64,000 nt of DNA, taken from positions 528,988-592,987 of the forward strand of contig NMRA01000157.1 of assembly GCA_002633005.1 (NCBI GenBank), in the 5' to 3' direction. Source of the stretch: Phoronis australis (lineage: Eukaryota; Phoronida; Phoronidae). Made by a program: the position numbers and the translations under genes. Every line of letters starts with the position of its first letter. The stretch's first letter is position 1. Positions 27,601 to 42,600 of the stretch are shown piece by piece. The notes under the pieces are model-generated. The model did not search any database. It was not told the origin of the DNA and saw nothing but the letters and a program-made list of their open reading frames with translations.

Positions 27601-30600
27601 CATGTTGCATGCTGAATTTTGTAACACACAATCACCTTCTAAGCTGTACACTAGTTGACTGTTGACTCCGACGTCGTCATCACTACACCACAGGGTGGTG
27701 AGCACACGATGACTATAGTCACCCTCTGGTACAGCAAACTGGAGATTGGTGGAGCGAAAAACAGGAGCGTGGTCATTAACATCATCAACTGTCACAGTTA
27801 CCTGGACATAGACAGAATGCAACTTTTAATGAAAATAAACACAACCCAGTAAATGAACAGTGACAGTAGCACTAGGTATATACATAATAGGCACAAGTGC
27901 TTACAGCAGCACCACATATGTACATAATAGGCACATGTGCTTACAGTAATACAACATATGTACATAATAGGCACAGGTGCTTAGAGTAGCACCACATATG
28001 TACATAATAGGCACATGTGCTTAGAGTAGCACCACATATGTACATAATAGGCACAGGTGCTTAGAGTAGCACCACATATGTACATAATAGGCACATGTGC
28101 TTATAGTAGCACCACATACCTATATAATAAGGCACATGTGCTTACATCCAACAAACACCTTTTTCATTTGATCAAGCCTTTGCAACTTGGTGCAGCCGGA
28201 TGCAGCCACAAGTAAAGCCCGCCCCACGACTAATCAATAATGTCTTTAATCAATAATGCCTTTAATCAATAATGCCTTTAATCAATGCCCAAGCTTGACT
28301 TCACATCCACCGCCTGATCTCTTCAAACACTAAGTTGGCTGTTAACCCCAGCGACTACGGCATACAGTAATATTGCACATGTTGGACAAAGAATCAATGC
28401 AAAAACAATTCAAATTTGAGAACTTATCGTTAATTTGAGAACCGACAAGGATGATAACTATTACTTAAATGAGTGAAAGGTGACTGATTTATTCTTTTTG
28501 CAACCACATTTGAGAGAACAACTCAAATATTCCAACAGTAATTCAATCGTACTATCACAACAGGGCGACACTATCACAGAGTTAACAAAAGAATGGTGTA
28601 TCAAGATCACTCAACAATCACTGCCCTTAATTTAAAGTTGAGACCATACCACTGCATAAGCTGTCCGTTCTGGAATGCGACCATCCACAGCTCTTACAGT
28701 GAAGGTATACTTGTCCACAAGTTCACGGTCCAACCTCTTTGCTGTAGTGATGTTACCCTGGTAACAAAACAATCTTATCAGTTGCTACCTCCATAAAATT
28801 ACTAAACACTACGATATTTAACATCTGTCCTGGATTGTATTTAATGAAGATGGTTTTGAGAAATCGGGCAAGTCTCCAGATTTTGTTGGGTATTACAAGC
28901 ATCGTCAATCTTTTACGGCACTCTTTTAATTCAATGCAAGCTCAAGAAACGGTTAATAGACAGACCATTAATTGAAGGAATCTGCATCGTTTAATGCGAG
29001 GCATCATCCATTACCAACAACATTTTCAAAAGCATACAATACACTCTTTTGCCAGAACCCTCCTCCTCATAAAGAATATACTACTAGGTCATGTTTTATT
29101 CTCCATGATACCATTTGTACAACAACTCACTTGTTGCCAACAGTTAACCCCCTTTTACCAAGTGTGCATCACAGTTTAAAAAAATTCACTAATTAAGCAT
29201 GACATGGATGTGACGCGACAAGCAATTGCAGTTTCTACTATAAATGTAGGATACTATTCAAATTTGGCTAAATTCAAAACATCAAACCTCCAAAATGGCT
29301 AACTGAATTGGACTAGTGTGAAACTTTCAGATACTTTTTGCACTGTTTTCCAAAATCCTCTTAGGAAGTGTTTTTAAAATGTTTCACTTTTGCAGGAGGG
29401 TTATAAAAATAGGACAGTTATGGCTGTTAAGAAAAAACTCAAAGATGCATATAACAAAACTGTAACAGTGGTTTTGAGATGTCACCTTGAATATTATATC
29501 AAATAAAATTTGATCACATTATTGATATCATTGTTATGCTATCAATGTAAATTTCTTTTTGCCAAATTTTAGTAAAAAAGACAATGTCATTGGATCCAAA
29601 GTAATGAGAAGTTGGTAAAATGTCAAAAACGTAATTTCACACACTTTTTGATTTCAGAAAATATGTACTTTTACTGAGTTTTGTCAATATTTGGCAGACC
29701 TGTCAAAGACTGTAACAATATCTTAAGACCTACGAGTAATAATTAAAACAACCAGCAAAACAATCATTGTAAATAGCCCATGGCATTGGGGTTATGCTAC
29801 CTGAAAACTTTGCAACTGGGCTGTAAACTTTATTTTTGAGGATTTCTGATAGCACGCATTTAGCGCACTGTATCACAAAGTTGCTAAATTCAAAATGGCA
29901 GAGTCAGGCTGCACTCGAAACATTTCTTAGTGGTAAAAATGTACTTCAAGAATATTGCAAAAGGAAAAGAAACTGGATTGAGTCAAATTCTGATAAAATA
30001 TTTTAGAAACTAACAATGCCCTAAAATTAAATCACTTTGGAGTTAAAACGCAAATTCACTGGAAATAAAAAGGTGAGACCAGTTCACATACCGATTTGTC
30101 ATGCATCTTGAAAGCGTCACTGTTCTCGATGTAATACTTCATGACTACACTCGGAGACTTCACAGATGCTGACACAGTTGTCACATAGGTTCCTGCATCT
30201 AGTTCCTCATCGATATGAACTTTATAGGTCATGTTGTTAAACTTGGGTGTGTCATCATTGATTTCATCGACCTTGACCAACAGAAGGGCTGTTCCACTCC
30301 GTGGCGGCTTGCCCATATCCGTGGCAACAATGGTAAGCACCAATGTTGAGTTGTCAGTTGTGTCGTTATAGACACCGTTACCAATGAGTTTTTTATTGAG
30401 CAGCTCATTCTTATCAATTGTTTTAGCAATGCTTATCAAGGCCGTCACGTTATTGATCTTAAAGTAGTCTCTCCCAAGTCCCTCCAGAGAGAATGTAAGA
30501 CGAGCATTGCTTCCCACGTCAGCATCTGTTGCCAGTGGATATGCAATAGGCGAGTTAACTGGTGACTTCTCCAGAATGTTCACATGATACTGAGTCTGAG

Positions 30601-33600
30601 CAAACTTTGGATGTTCATCATTGATGTCATCTATGATGACAGTCACAGTGACAGTACCCGTCAGTGGTGGTCTGCCAGAATCCATTGCACGAACATCAAA
30701 GACATAGTCTGTTGTTTTCTCACGATTCAGCGCACTTCGCACAGTCAGCCACCCAGCCTTATCCACAGCAAATGGTACTAGAGAAAAAACAAAGTTAACA
30801 TTGTTGCTTGAGTGACAGGGTTTACTTACAAAAGTATGCAGCAATGAATGCTGTTTTGGTAAATAAGTAACTCAACTGTGTGTTATTTACACTAAAACAT
30901 GACATAGAACTGCAGCTAGTGTATAGAGTCACTGTATAGAGTCACTGTATAGAGTCACTGTATACAGTCACTGTATAGAGTCACTGTATAGTCACTGTAT
31001 ACAGTCACTGTATACACTCACTGTATACAGTCACTGTATACAGCCACTGGATTGCAGAAATGTGAGCATAAGTACTTGTTGCTTCCGGCAAAGGACAAGA
31101 TAATATCAGTGCGGCACGATTGTTTTAAATTCACACACCAAATAGTGCAACAATAAAGTTGGTGAACCAGGGACCCACTCCATACAGTAACTGTTAAATC
31201 TTATCACAAGATTCAACAAAGGTATACTTACATGATGTATTTAGAGGCATATAAGACACTTTGCTGTTGTCACCAAGGTCAAGGTCAGTTACTGTGAGGT
31301 TGCTCACGACAAAACCATTTCCTACATCTTCAGCAACGTGAAAAACAACACTACTGTGGTCAAATGTGGGTACGTTATCGTTTATGTCGATCAGCGTTAC
31401 GTTAACAGTAACGTAAGTTTCCAAACTGAATGGTGTTACTCCCCTGTCCTGGGCAGATACATTCAGGAGGTAGTATGGTTCTGTCTCTCTATCTAATCCT
31501 CCTGTAGTGAAGATCTCACCTACCGTAAGACAAGAAACTTTGATAATTTACAGAGGCTAGGGCTGCAACAATTTTTCAGGACCACTAACGTGAACTGGTT
31601 AACTGGTTTAAAGTTCAATGCTTGGGTTTATCTGTACACTGGTATGATAAAATCAAACTGAATATCTTATTTCAAACAATTCCACCGGTAATTTTGAAGC
31701 AGAAAAGCAAAAAATGAAGCGTTGAATTTTGCTTTTCTGTATTGTTATTTTCGCTAAAGCCTTAGCAATCTTCAACCCATTATCTCCCTAAAGTAATCCA
31801 TTCACATATCAGGTAAGTCAAACAAAAGCAATGTCTAAATCTCCATACAATAGTCTTCACACTTTCAAAAGGCTATACCTGAATTTAGACCATATGAATT
31901 CTTGAACACAAGCTTGTTCAATACAAAAATCTGACAGTTTGAAACTGGAAAACATGCCCTCACGGAGTTTTAGCTGGCTAAACTAGACAATCACATTCAT
32001 TCACGAAACAAACCTGAGACTCTGTCAATGTAAAACTTCCCGGCACTACCAGTAACTATTGAATACTGGACCACTTTGTTATTTTCAATGTCACCATCAG
32101 AAGCATTCACTTGACCGACTAGAGCATTTGACGACACATTCTCCAGAACAAAGAAGGCATACGGTGATTGGTCAAAGTGTGGTTTTTTGTCATTGATGTC
32201 CGTGAGTGAAATGCTGAGGTTTGCTGTTGCATTCAGACCTTTACCAAGAGCATCAGTAGCCACAATCTGGAAGACAATAAAAAAGACCGTTAAAATCTTT
32301 TCTCTAAACACATACTTGCATAGGTTTATGAAAAGGGGTAAAATCTTTTTTCTGTAAAGGTTCATTAAAACAAATTGCATTGCAAGTACTTGAAAATACT
32401 ATTTTAATATATTTAAAGCACTATTCATGTGGCTCAAGAACTGCATTTAAGCAGCAATCGTTTAATGTTATTCAGTAACGAGCATGTTTTCTCACACAAT
32501 TTACATAACGCTTTTCATTTGCCCATATTACCAGAGATTAGTATTTTTTACCTTACATGTGTTTAGTCACTACCTATTACTTGTAATTGTATTAGTCATA
32601 TAACTGACCTTACTTGTAATTGTATCTTTCACATAAATGACCTTACTTGTACTTGTATTAGTCATAATAAATGACCTTATATATCGCCTACCCAGGTCTT
32701 GGTTTCATCTCCGGTAACGAGCTTGCGACGCACGAACGATTTTATATCATTCGGGACATACGTCGATCACAAAGATATAGATGCATGTAAGTGTTTTCTA
32801 TGAATGGATGCTTTGAGACAATTAAGCACCCAATATGACTCTACTGGAGTCAAAGAGATTGTGTACATAGTAGATGCTACTGAATACAAGTTATGAACTC
32901 TTCAACAAACTGTTACCATAAAACAGTAACTAAAACCAGCAACAAAAACCACAAGCAAAGTACAGCAACTCATACCTACAAAAATGTAACAGAAATAAGA
33001 CATACTGAATGGATAATAGCAATAAAACAGTTCACTGTTACAAATAAAGACAAAGCAGCAAGTCAAGCAACATGTTTCTTACTCACTTGCAAGAAGTAGG
33101 AGTTTTGTTTCTCCCTGTCCAGGGCCGTAGAGTCATTGGTATGTACAATGAGTTTTACTACAGGGTACTGGTCACTTATGATGAACAAGTGACTTCCTTC
33201 ACCAATAAGAGTGTATCGGAATTGCTCATTGGTTCCTGTGTCTCTGTCCGTCACTTTAATGGGAGGATCCTACAGGGCAGCAAAATAGGTGCGATGAACA
33301 AATGAGGAGATAATGCTTGACTTCACAAAATACAACGGCAGATGCAACACAAGATGTTTGTAATGGATCTAATTTCAAAGCACATTGGACACAAGACAGT
33401 AGCACACACTGAGGAAGAAAATGGTTCACTGTCATGTTTCAGTGCCTTCTGATTTAGACCATTTAATGTTACTGTAAAACTAATATCGACTTGTTCCTTG
33501 TTCAAGCAGTGGTGTCTGATCCTGAAAGAAACTGAAAGTTTGTAGTTACCTAAGACCATATTCAGCAAATATAATGACCTGACGCGATAAGCTGACTGGT

Positions 33601-36600
33601 AGCAATATTGAACTTTTAGTTATTTTCAAGCCCAAAAATAAGGTCTAACTTGGCAAATAAAAAATTTGAGATCAATTCCTTAACAGCATAACTGTAAGTC
33701 ATGACAGCGTTTTCCCATTCAGTGATTTTACCAGATGAAGGGGGTTCTGAGTGTGTGATAACATCTAGCTTCTTTGTTAACTACCAAGCACATTCTTTTG
33801 TCTGTTATGACAACAAGCAGGCCACTTATCTACCAGGCTTATTACAGACCACGTGTGAACACAGTCAAACTCAGAGTGAATTGGTGTATTCGGAAAGAAC
33901 TAAACATAATCACCATTTGACGAAGATTTCAGAAATGCTATTGGTTTATGTTCAAATGTGTTATAACTTAACTTTTATTTTTAACAGCACAGCCCGGTTA
34001 TTGGAGATTAGAGCAATTATCGAACAAAAGAGAGCTGGCCCTCCAATTATAAATGCCAGAATAGAGTTAATCAGTCATGTACAATATTGGCTACTGGGAT
34101 AAACTTCCCAACTTGTTGTTGGGCTATAGAATCGAACAAGTTGGGAGCAAAAAGGAAAACGCCGTAATGTGATTAAAATCAAAAGTTACTTTAACTTCTC
34201 AATTTACAAAACGATAAATGTGGACATCACCAATTCCATAAACAAAATCCAACTGTGGTGGCAGAGATTCACCAATTCCAAATGTGGTCCAGTTATCTGA
34301 AACACTGCCAAATAATATGGCAGTCATCACTACCATTACTCAACATGCAGGCCCCACTAATGTAGAGGTTGTAGAGATGAAGACACGACTCAGTACTTGT
34401 TGTGTAATGCTCAAGCTATACTAGCCAGAGCAAGCCCAGAAGAGGTCGCACATTGATCGCCGAGGTTATTGTTGCTTACTTACCACTAAAACAGCAGCTC
34501 CATCTGTAGAGTGTTCTGCCACTGAGCCAAGATAGTTCGAGGCAGCAAACTCAGGTGCGTTGTCATTTACATCCAGGACTGTAATTACCACTTCACATGT
34601 TCCCTGAGGATGACACCATTAAAGATTTGAACAAAGATGACGAACATTTTCAAGTTGGCAAAATTCGATGGAACTAAAGCCTCACTAAGCTATAGTGCAC
34701 TATCAGTGCATCGTAACTTAAATACTTATGAATTTAGCAACCATAACAAATAAATATACAACAGTGACTCTAATCCAAATTAAAAAACCACATGAAGTAC
34801 ACATGGCTTGAATCCAGGCGAAGTGATAAATGATTAAAAAAGCTTGTAATTAAAAAGCCGGTACCAGGCCTTTTAGGCATTAACTGCAATATAGACAAAA
34901 CATACACAAACATTACCTATGGAAACTTATTACCTGGCGAAATGGGACACCTTTGTCTTTTGCTGTGACAATAATTACATATTCTGAGGTCTCCTCACGA
35001 TTAAGTTTGCCCACTGAAGTGATTTTACCATCCTGTCAAACAAAAGAGTGCTTACCTTCAGTATATATTAAACTATACAGCCACATGTTACCATCCTGTC
35101 ACACAAAGAGTGTTTAACATCTGATCATATTACAGTATCAGAGCCACAATTTACCTTCCTGTCAAACAAAGAGTGTTTAATTTCAGTAGATATTACACTA
35201 TACAGTCACATTTTCTAGCAGCATTAAGACTGTAAGCAACTCATGTGTCAATATTATGAAAGCTTTTTGATCATTAAACAAGGTCCAACATCTTTCTTTT
35301 TTAATTTTAGTCTGTTTCTTTACGTGCATCGTGAAGAGTGGCAGGTTTATAATGCTTGTATTATCTTGCATCATGAACAGTAGCAGGTTTATAATGCTTG
35401 CATTATCTTGCATCGTGAACAGTGCTAGGTGTCCAATGCTTGCATTATCTTGCATCGTGAACAGTGCCAGGTTTATGATGCTTGTATTATCTAGCATCGT
35501 GAACAGTGGCAGGTTTATAATGCTTGTATTATCTTGCATCGTGAACAGAGCCAGGTTTATAATGCTTGTATTATCTTGCATCGTGAACAGTGCCAGGTTT
35601 ATAATGCTTGTATTATCTTGCATCGTGAACAGAGCCAGGTTTATAATGTTATCTTGCATCGTGAACAGTGGCAGGTTTATAATGCTTGCATTATCTTCAA
35701 TCAAGCTGTTAAACAGCTATCTTCATTGAAATGTACGCAATATTACTTTTTGAAAAACTAGAAGAAAAGATAAAAACAAACTAAAGAGGAGGAACACAGA
35801 AGGAAAAAATTTCCAGACACCATCACTAATTCTCACCACACCTGTGATATATTAAAAAGGTCCTTTGCATTGCGGGACGACAGTCTATACTCAATCTCCC
35901 CATTTGATCCACGGTCTTTATCCGTTGCATTCACTTGACCAACAAATTGGTTTGTGTCTCCACCGGCATCGTTCTCCGACACATTGAAGTAGTAAACAGA
36001 CTGGGCAAACACTGGATCATTGTCATTGACGTCAACAAGTGTGATATACAGGTTAACCTGNGATAAAAACAAACTAAACAGGAAGAACACAGAAGGAAAA
36101 AATTTCCAGACACCATCACTAATTCTCACCACACCTGTGATATATTAAAAAGGTCCTTTGCATTGCGGGACGACAGTCTATACTCAATCTCCCCATTGGA
36201 TCCACGGTCTTTATCCGTTGCATTCACTTGACCAACAAATTGGTTTGTGTCTCCACCGGCATCGTTCTCCGACACATTGAAGTAGTAAACAGACTGGGCA
36301 AACACTGGATCATTGTCGTTGACGTCAACAAGTGTGATATACAGGTTAACCTGAAAATAATATAAGAAAAAGTCGCCTCAGGAAAACTGACACAGAGAAG
36401 TGTGACAAACTACAAACACTTCAACCAGCACTTCATTTCCATTACAACTTATGTCTAAGAAGAAATACGTTACTCAAGACTAAGAAACTGGATTTAAATA
36501 TTTCTTGTCATGATAAAATCAGTTTCAACATTCAATTTGCATTATGTAAAAACCCGCAATTGAACTGAACCAGAAAATTTCTGGCCGACCAGTCCTGTTT

Positions 36601-39600
36601 TTTTTCTGAAGCGTTTTAATTTTTTGATTTTGTAAATGCTCTGGGAGTCCTTGTGGCAACCTGTACAAAGTCCCAAAGAAGACAAAAAAATGCTCATAAC
36701 AATTTGTATGGGGTCAAGCAGCTTAGTTTTATTTTAGTTTTTCAAATTATGGAAATAAAAGAACTTGGTCTTTTAAATAAATACTAGTCCCCTGAGCAAT
36801 CCATAACAACATTAAAAACATTAATGCATACACATGTAAATATGTGGGTGCATAAAAATGCATCTATCATGACTTCTATTGAGGTGTACGCAAAAATGTT
36901 TTGAATGCAGATCAACATTCTTAGCTGAAACTTTAGCTTAAGTGATCACATAATAAGTATTGTCTAATTGTATCAATTTAAGCAAAGGAGACATTGAGTA
37001 ACATCAGTAAAACAAGTCATTTTCAACATCCGTTGGTCAATAAACACCAACCCCTAGTCTATTAACATTGGCATGACATTTTTGTCAGTTATTTCTCCAG
37101 CCATCTTTAGGTATTATAGCATTCTCGGAGGAAAGAGCACAAAAATGTCCTACATTTATAACTCTGTGCGGAATAGTGGCTAGAGTGCAACACTGACAAT
37201 TGAAAAGTCCATCAGTTCAACTCTCAGCTTGTCTGAAAAAAGTGTAAGAAAAGTTCGTCACTGACCACCAAGAGTGTATCACATATTCATTCTACAAAGA
37301 GCACTTAACATCTGAAGATGGCTGGAGAGAATCTGACTGAAACATCATGCCAATGAGAACAGGCTCGGGTTGTTGATGGAAATAGAACAATAGATCACAA
37401 CTCCCACAGTAGCTTTGGGAATTAAGTAACATCCACTTAAATGCTTACACTGGAGTTGAGCTGGCCATCAGATGCCCAAAGTGTCAGGTTGTAATGTTCT
37501 TGTTTCGTTATGTCCAGTCGTTTGGCAAGCTTCACAACACCAGTGCCAGAATCAATCTCAAACATGCCTGAAAAAAAGTTACAAACAACACTTCTAAAAC
37601 ACCAGTTAATTTATTGTCAGCTGAAAAACATCTCCTCAGTTCCAGTTTCATGATTCATTTCTTCACATCTTCTAGCTAGTAATAAGCCATTCAGTCAATA
37701 GTTAAATCATTGAAAAAATCTCGCTAACATGCAAATTGCTAAGCATATACTTTATCGCATTCACCAGACCAGGGGTGGTTAGAGATAATAATACCAATAA
37801 CATCAATGACAAACAGACACGTTCAATTCTCATCTCTGGAGAGACTACAGGAAAATTACAATGTCATTTGATATATTTTCCATTAATTCTTTATGATCAG
37901 GTTGCATTAGTGTAAAACTATACCTGATATTGCAATATTGATGTCATATTGTCAGCAGTATTTTGACATTGATTCACCAGGCCTAGATTGCATAAAAGTT
38001 ATCCTCTAGACAGCAGTAGCTGAATAGTGTACTCGAGGTCATGCACTAAAGAAGCTTGTCCACTGGATAAGTTTGGAAATTTCATGCAATCCAACTCAGG
38101 AATGTAAATCACTGCCAGTTCCTAATGGAATTAAAACTTATTCCTACATACCTTAAAAGGGATTTAAATGAGGCAAACATGAGTGGGTATTCAAAAAACT
38201 GATGCTCAACACATTTTTATAAGAAATGTGGCTCACCATTTGGATCTGTGGAAGTGTCAATGGAGTACGATATCCCAGTGTACTTGGGCAAGTAGTCACC
38301 ATCTGTAGCCACCACTGTAAGTATGACTGAACCAACAGACGACCCTTCAGAGAACGATGGCACAGTGTACTGGGGCTCTTTAAACACTGGCGGATTGTCG
38401 TTGATATCGTCCACATAAATGACCACCTGTTTACACCAATTGTATTTTTAAAACCTAGTAGACATTGAATAAACTGTATGGTGTTTGTCTGTGTCACTCC
38501 TATTTAACCAAATTCTCAGTATTGTGTATAGTCATGTGATTGTTACGAACACCAGCAAGAAAAGGAAACGACATTTTATGTCAAAAAAACACAGATGAAA
38601 AATGTTGTTCAGTAAGGAAATATTTACATTCATTTGGCCTAAAAATGCCACACTTTATAAGAGTTCAAATTGATGTTCATCAAACCTACTAACAAAAGGA
38701 ACACATGGAAGGAGACAGTTTCCAAAAATGCTCCCCATTAATCAAAGCTGCATTTTGCCATTTATAAGTGACAAAAATGGAAATGACATTGTTTTTTACA
38801 ATTGGTCTCAAAACATTCCTTACTATAATAAAAGTCCATTTCTGTTTCCAAGGAGAACATCAAAACCATTACAGACTAAAGCAAACGCTTCAGAGTTTAA
38901 TGGCATTGGCCAACTCAAAATATTGAATTCGAAAATGGCACACACACACATTGCCACTGACTTGAGTTGGTAACAGAAATCAAATGTTAATAGTCAGGAC
39001 TATTACGAGACTTAATTTATGAGAGCTAAAGCTCTGGTTTGACTTTTGTTTTAAGTCATCTGAACAGAACTGTATGTAGTTTTATTGAGTTGCAAAGTCT
39101 AAGACAGTAGTGACTTAAACTTGAAGTAAAACCCCCACTCACCACATCAATTGGCAACACTTAAATCAAATATATCCACACCCTAACAATTGGTTAATAG
39201 TGAACTCTGACTCGCAGAGACAAAGCAATAATTAGTTACAGCAGTAACACAGAAAATGGAGAGGTTTAAGAAACTGCAGCAACACACTACATAAGAATCC
39301 AAATGCAAATGACTCATCAGGCCTATCTCACATAATCTCATAATGCTGTCAGCAGTGAGTTAGAATTCCCATAAAGCCAACCAACATACCACAGTAGTGG
39401 AAGTCCTTATAGGAGTTCCATGATCTCTAACTTGAACAGTAACACGAAACACTGCACTGCCGTTGGAATATTCCAACCCCTTCTCTCGATCAAGCTCTTT
39501 GACAACTTTGAGAGCAGCCTGTAAATTAGAGCAAAATGGTTTTGGTCACCAAAAAGGAAAAGGATTTGTAAACAATCAAAGACACAAACCACAGTGGTCC

Positions 39601-42600
39601 AGATCAGGTTTTCAATGAAAAATTCGAACACTCAGCTACAGAATTAAGACATGAACCTTGAACTGACAAGGAAAACAGGAATGAATTTTGCAATCTCGCG
39701 CTCTATCAAAGGAACAAACTTTTGATTTTGACCATTTATCGCTGTTAAACTGACCATAACCTACTGCTTACTCTGATGAGAAGTGCTCTAAAGTCTTGGA
39801 AAGAAGTGACAACTCACAATATTGCTCGAGACCACAGTAATCAAATAACATTTAAATTGTTGTGGTAAGACAATTTGAGGGCTGCCAACCCAAATAGCCC
39901 ACTATCTGTCAATTTTCAAATATTTTTTTCAGAGTTTAACTTTCAATCAAAAGAGGGTGTAAAATACCCCAAAATAACATATTTAGCTTCAAACAATGAT
40001 CAATTAAAAAGCGTGACAAAGACTCGGCTTTAGTTCATTTCATCGCACTTGACCTCGGGTCAACAGACCTTCATATTTCATTGATTTCTGATTTACGATG
40101 CTGCAGTAGACACCTGGGTTAATTCCCAGCACTATAGATGGCACTGTGAAACATGGTGAAGTTTATGTTTTATTTAAGTAAAACAATTCCTTGCTAGACA
40201 TCTTAACATGATTTCAGTAGCAGATGACATTTCCACTATGCTAAAGCCAAGAAAGGATATTTTTCAAAGACCAATCACAAAGAACCTTCATATGTCAACT
40301 GCATAACACAATGCTACTGAGAATTTGTCTTTGTTATAAGTCGAACCTCACGTTCTTAAATATTACCAACAGGATTATTCTGCCCTGAACTTTGGCGTTC
40401 TCACTTCACAATTAATTATAAGGAATTTTATACTCTCACCTGCTTTTTAAAGACAAACAAATGCAGCTCAAAATCCATGACATTTTAAAGATCATACAAA
40501 ATGACTTTTTTAGCTATAAAAGAACACAGAATACCAGTTAATCTATAAAACTAAGCAGCCTTACAACTTACTCAACCTGGTCACAACAAGCAATAACGAA
40601 CTGTCAGTTATCTCAAGCACACAAATCCCCTCCATTACCAGTAAGGAGAAAACTGAGATAAACTTCATAACTGGAAGTAATCTCAATCAAAATTTTTCTT
40701 GATGGAAGGTGAGTTTATAGCCACAAGTCATTAACAACAAACTTGTGTTGGTTACTGATAGTTTGAAAGAAGAAGACTTACTAGAATTAAAACTTGACTT
40801 GTTATTTTCAGAAAAAGAGACAAAAACAGGTTAGAATTAACTTTAAAAATAAACAATATTTTCATTTACCGTGTTGCCAGAAGAGCTGATATTGAAGTGA
40901 TCATCACCCAGAATACTGAATGACAACTCTGAGTTAGTTCCAACATCTGCATCAGTCGCCGTAATGTTGACAACGAGGGACAAACTGGCTCCCCCTATAG
41001 GACAGCAGATGACTAGTATCAACAGAAGACTCATAGTGAACTGGAGGAATGTGCCAATGTACGTGCCAGGTATGTTGCAGACAAAACACTAGTTGAAAAA
41101 CGAGGACTTTTGTCCTTCAAATATCTATGCACAGAGGAAATAAGTTATCAATTCACGCAAAATCTAAGATCGATCAAATTTAACACTTTGAATAATTTCA
41201 AAGCTCAATCAGCTGGTAATTATCATTGGCCCATAAAATCCATTAACTGTGATGACTCAGTTGTTCTTTATCAGAAAAACGCTGAGAACATTAAGGGTAT
41301 TAATGTTAAATAGATAGCTGGAAAACACTACACAAGGGAAACACAGCTAAATGCAAAGATTTGAATACAGGTAATGAGATTTTGTCTCACCGTCTATCAA
41401 GTGAAATCTGACCAGCATGAGAAAACAAAAGACCAGGCACACAAAAAACTCTCTCACCTTCAAGTACCCGGCCCTGATATGAGCTTGCTGTGAATGATGG
41501 TGCATTATCATTCACATCTGTTACTGTCACATTGACTTGGCATGACACCTGGTGGTAGAAAACGGGGAAATTGCATGATTTTAAGTGACGTTTTAATAAA
41601 ACTGAATAAGTAAACAGATACCAATCAACATTAAATTTGGGTTTGGTGTATTTCATTGTAAAAGCATGTTGAGTTGCCTTAACTTCTGTCATAGATTGCA
41701 AATTTCTCATCTTAGTCACATCAGAACGCATAGACTAACTTTTCCCCATTCATTTCAGTCCATTTTACGTTTTTGGGTATCAATTTTTACAAAACCACAA
41801 CGCACAGATGAATAAGCAAACTCACTTCTGCTTGTGATGCCAAAATACAGCAAAAAGTTTACAGTAAATCTGGTTTAAATATTACAAAATCACAGACCAA
41901 AACCTGACGTAAACCCATAGAATGCTTCACACCACAAAATCCAACACACTGAATCCTTTTGTGATACAGCAACATGCGTTCACCAAATTGGACATTCACT
42001 CACATTATTCAAAGCAGAATCTGAAGCCAGAACAGTCAACAAAAACTGTTCTTTTGTCTCACGATCCAGAGATGTGACAACATAGAGGTCTCCAGTGTTG
42101 TTGTTGATACCAAAATGGCCATCCTGATTACCTGTTGAAACAACCATAAGCATATTGGACTGCAATCAAAAAATAAGGGCAACTGTGACAAGTAAGCAGT
42201 AAAACATTCCATTTGCAATGGTATCATGTCTGAGCTATTATAATTATAATAACAGCAATGTAGAACATTGACATGTGCCCAACTTGTGCATTGTACATAT
42301 TGCAAATACAAGGGATGATTATTATTTCAAATATTCCCATTAAATGGAACAGTGCTAGTTAACTTAAATTAGCCCATAGGGAGTGCATAGCAAGTCAGCT
42401 AAGTTCTCCTCAACAGGAACACACCAACTAAGTCGTAAAAAATAAAACTGGCACCAGGGGGCACAGCAGTAGTCAGATGTGTTTAATAGTCATCATCCGT
42501 TGCCACGTTCACAGAAATACATTACCAAATTTCACAGATTCTGCAGGGGTTTACGAGAACCATGGATGCACAAAAGCAGAACTGCCACTAGGGGGTGCCA

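Larger units (their letters stand above)
22904..27635 (-). other. Introns 35-40 region without named repeats
   Basis: Introns 22904-24038, 24303-24768, 24872-25662, 25807-26096 and 26195-27635 are A+T-rich. I see no transposon ends, arrays or RNA genes. Confidence 0.45.
35769..36353. repeat. 292-nt direct duplication around a single N
   Basis: 35769-36060 and 36062-36353 are near-identical, with a handful of substitutions (for example AAAGAGGAGG versus AAACAGGAAG). The N at 36061 marks a join. It most likely represents two unmerged contig ends or haplotypes. Confidence 0.85.
36351..41457 (-). other. Introns between exons 22 and 27
   Basis: Introns 36351-37448, 37568-38236, 38427-39389, 39519-40869 and 40995-41457. 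No array, transposon ends or RNA genes recognised. Confidence 0.45.

Noticed and set aside
27875-28143. Evenly spaced repeats considered as a CRISPR-like array
   Set aside because: The whole 40-bp unit repeats without unique spacers, and this is animal DNA.
30229-30781. Overlapping open frames in the large exon 33
   Set aside because: Shadows of the cadherin frame in other frames.
33701-34102. Plus-strand open frame of 133 codons in intron 29/30
   Set aside because: No domain, antisense in an intron, no splice or promoter context.
35198-35761. Long repetitive open frames on both strands
   Set aside because: They follow from a 42-bp minisatellite, whose unit is a multiple of three.
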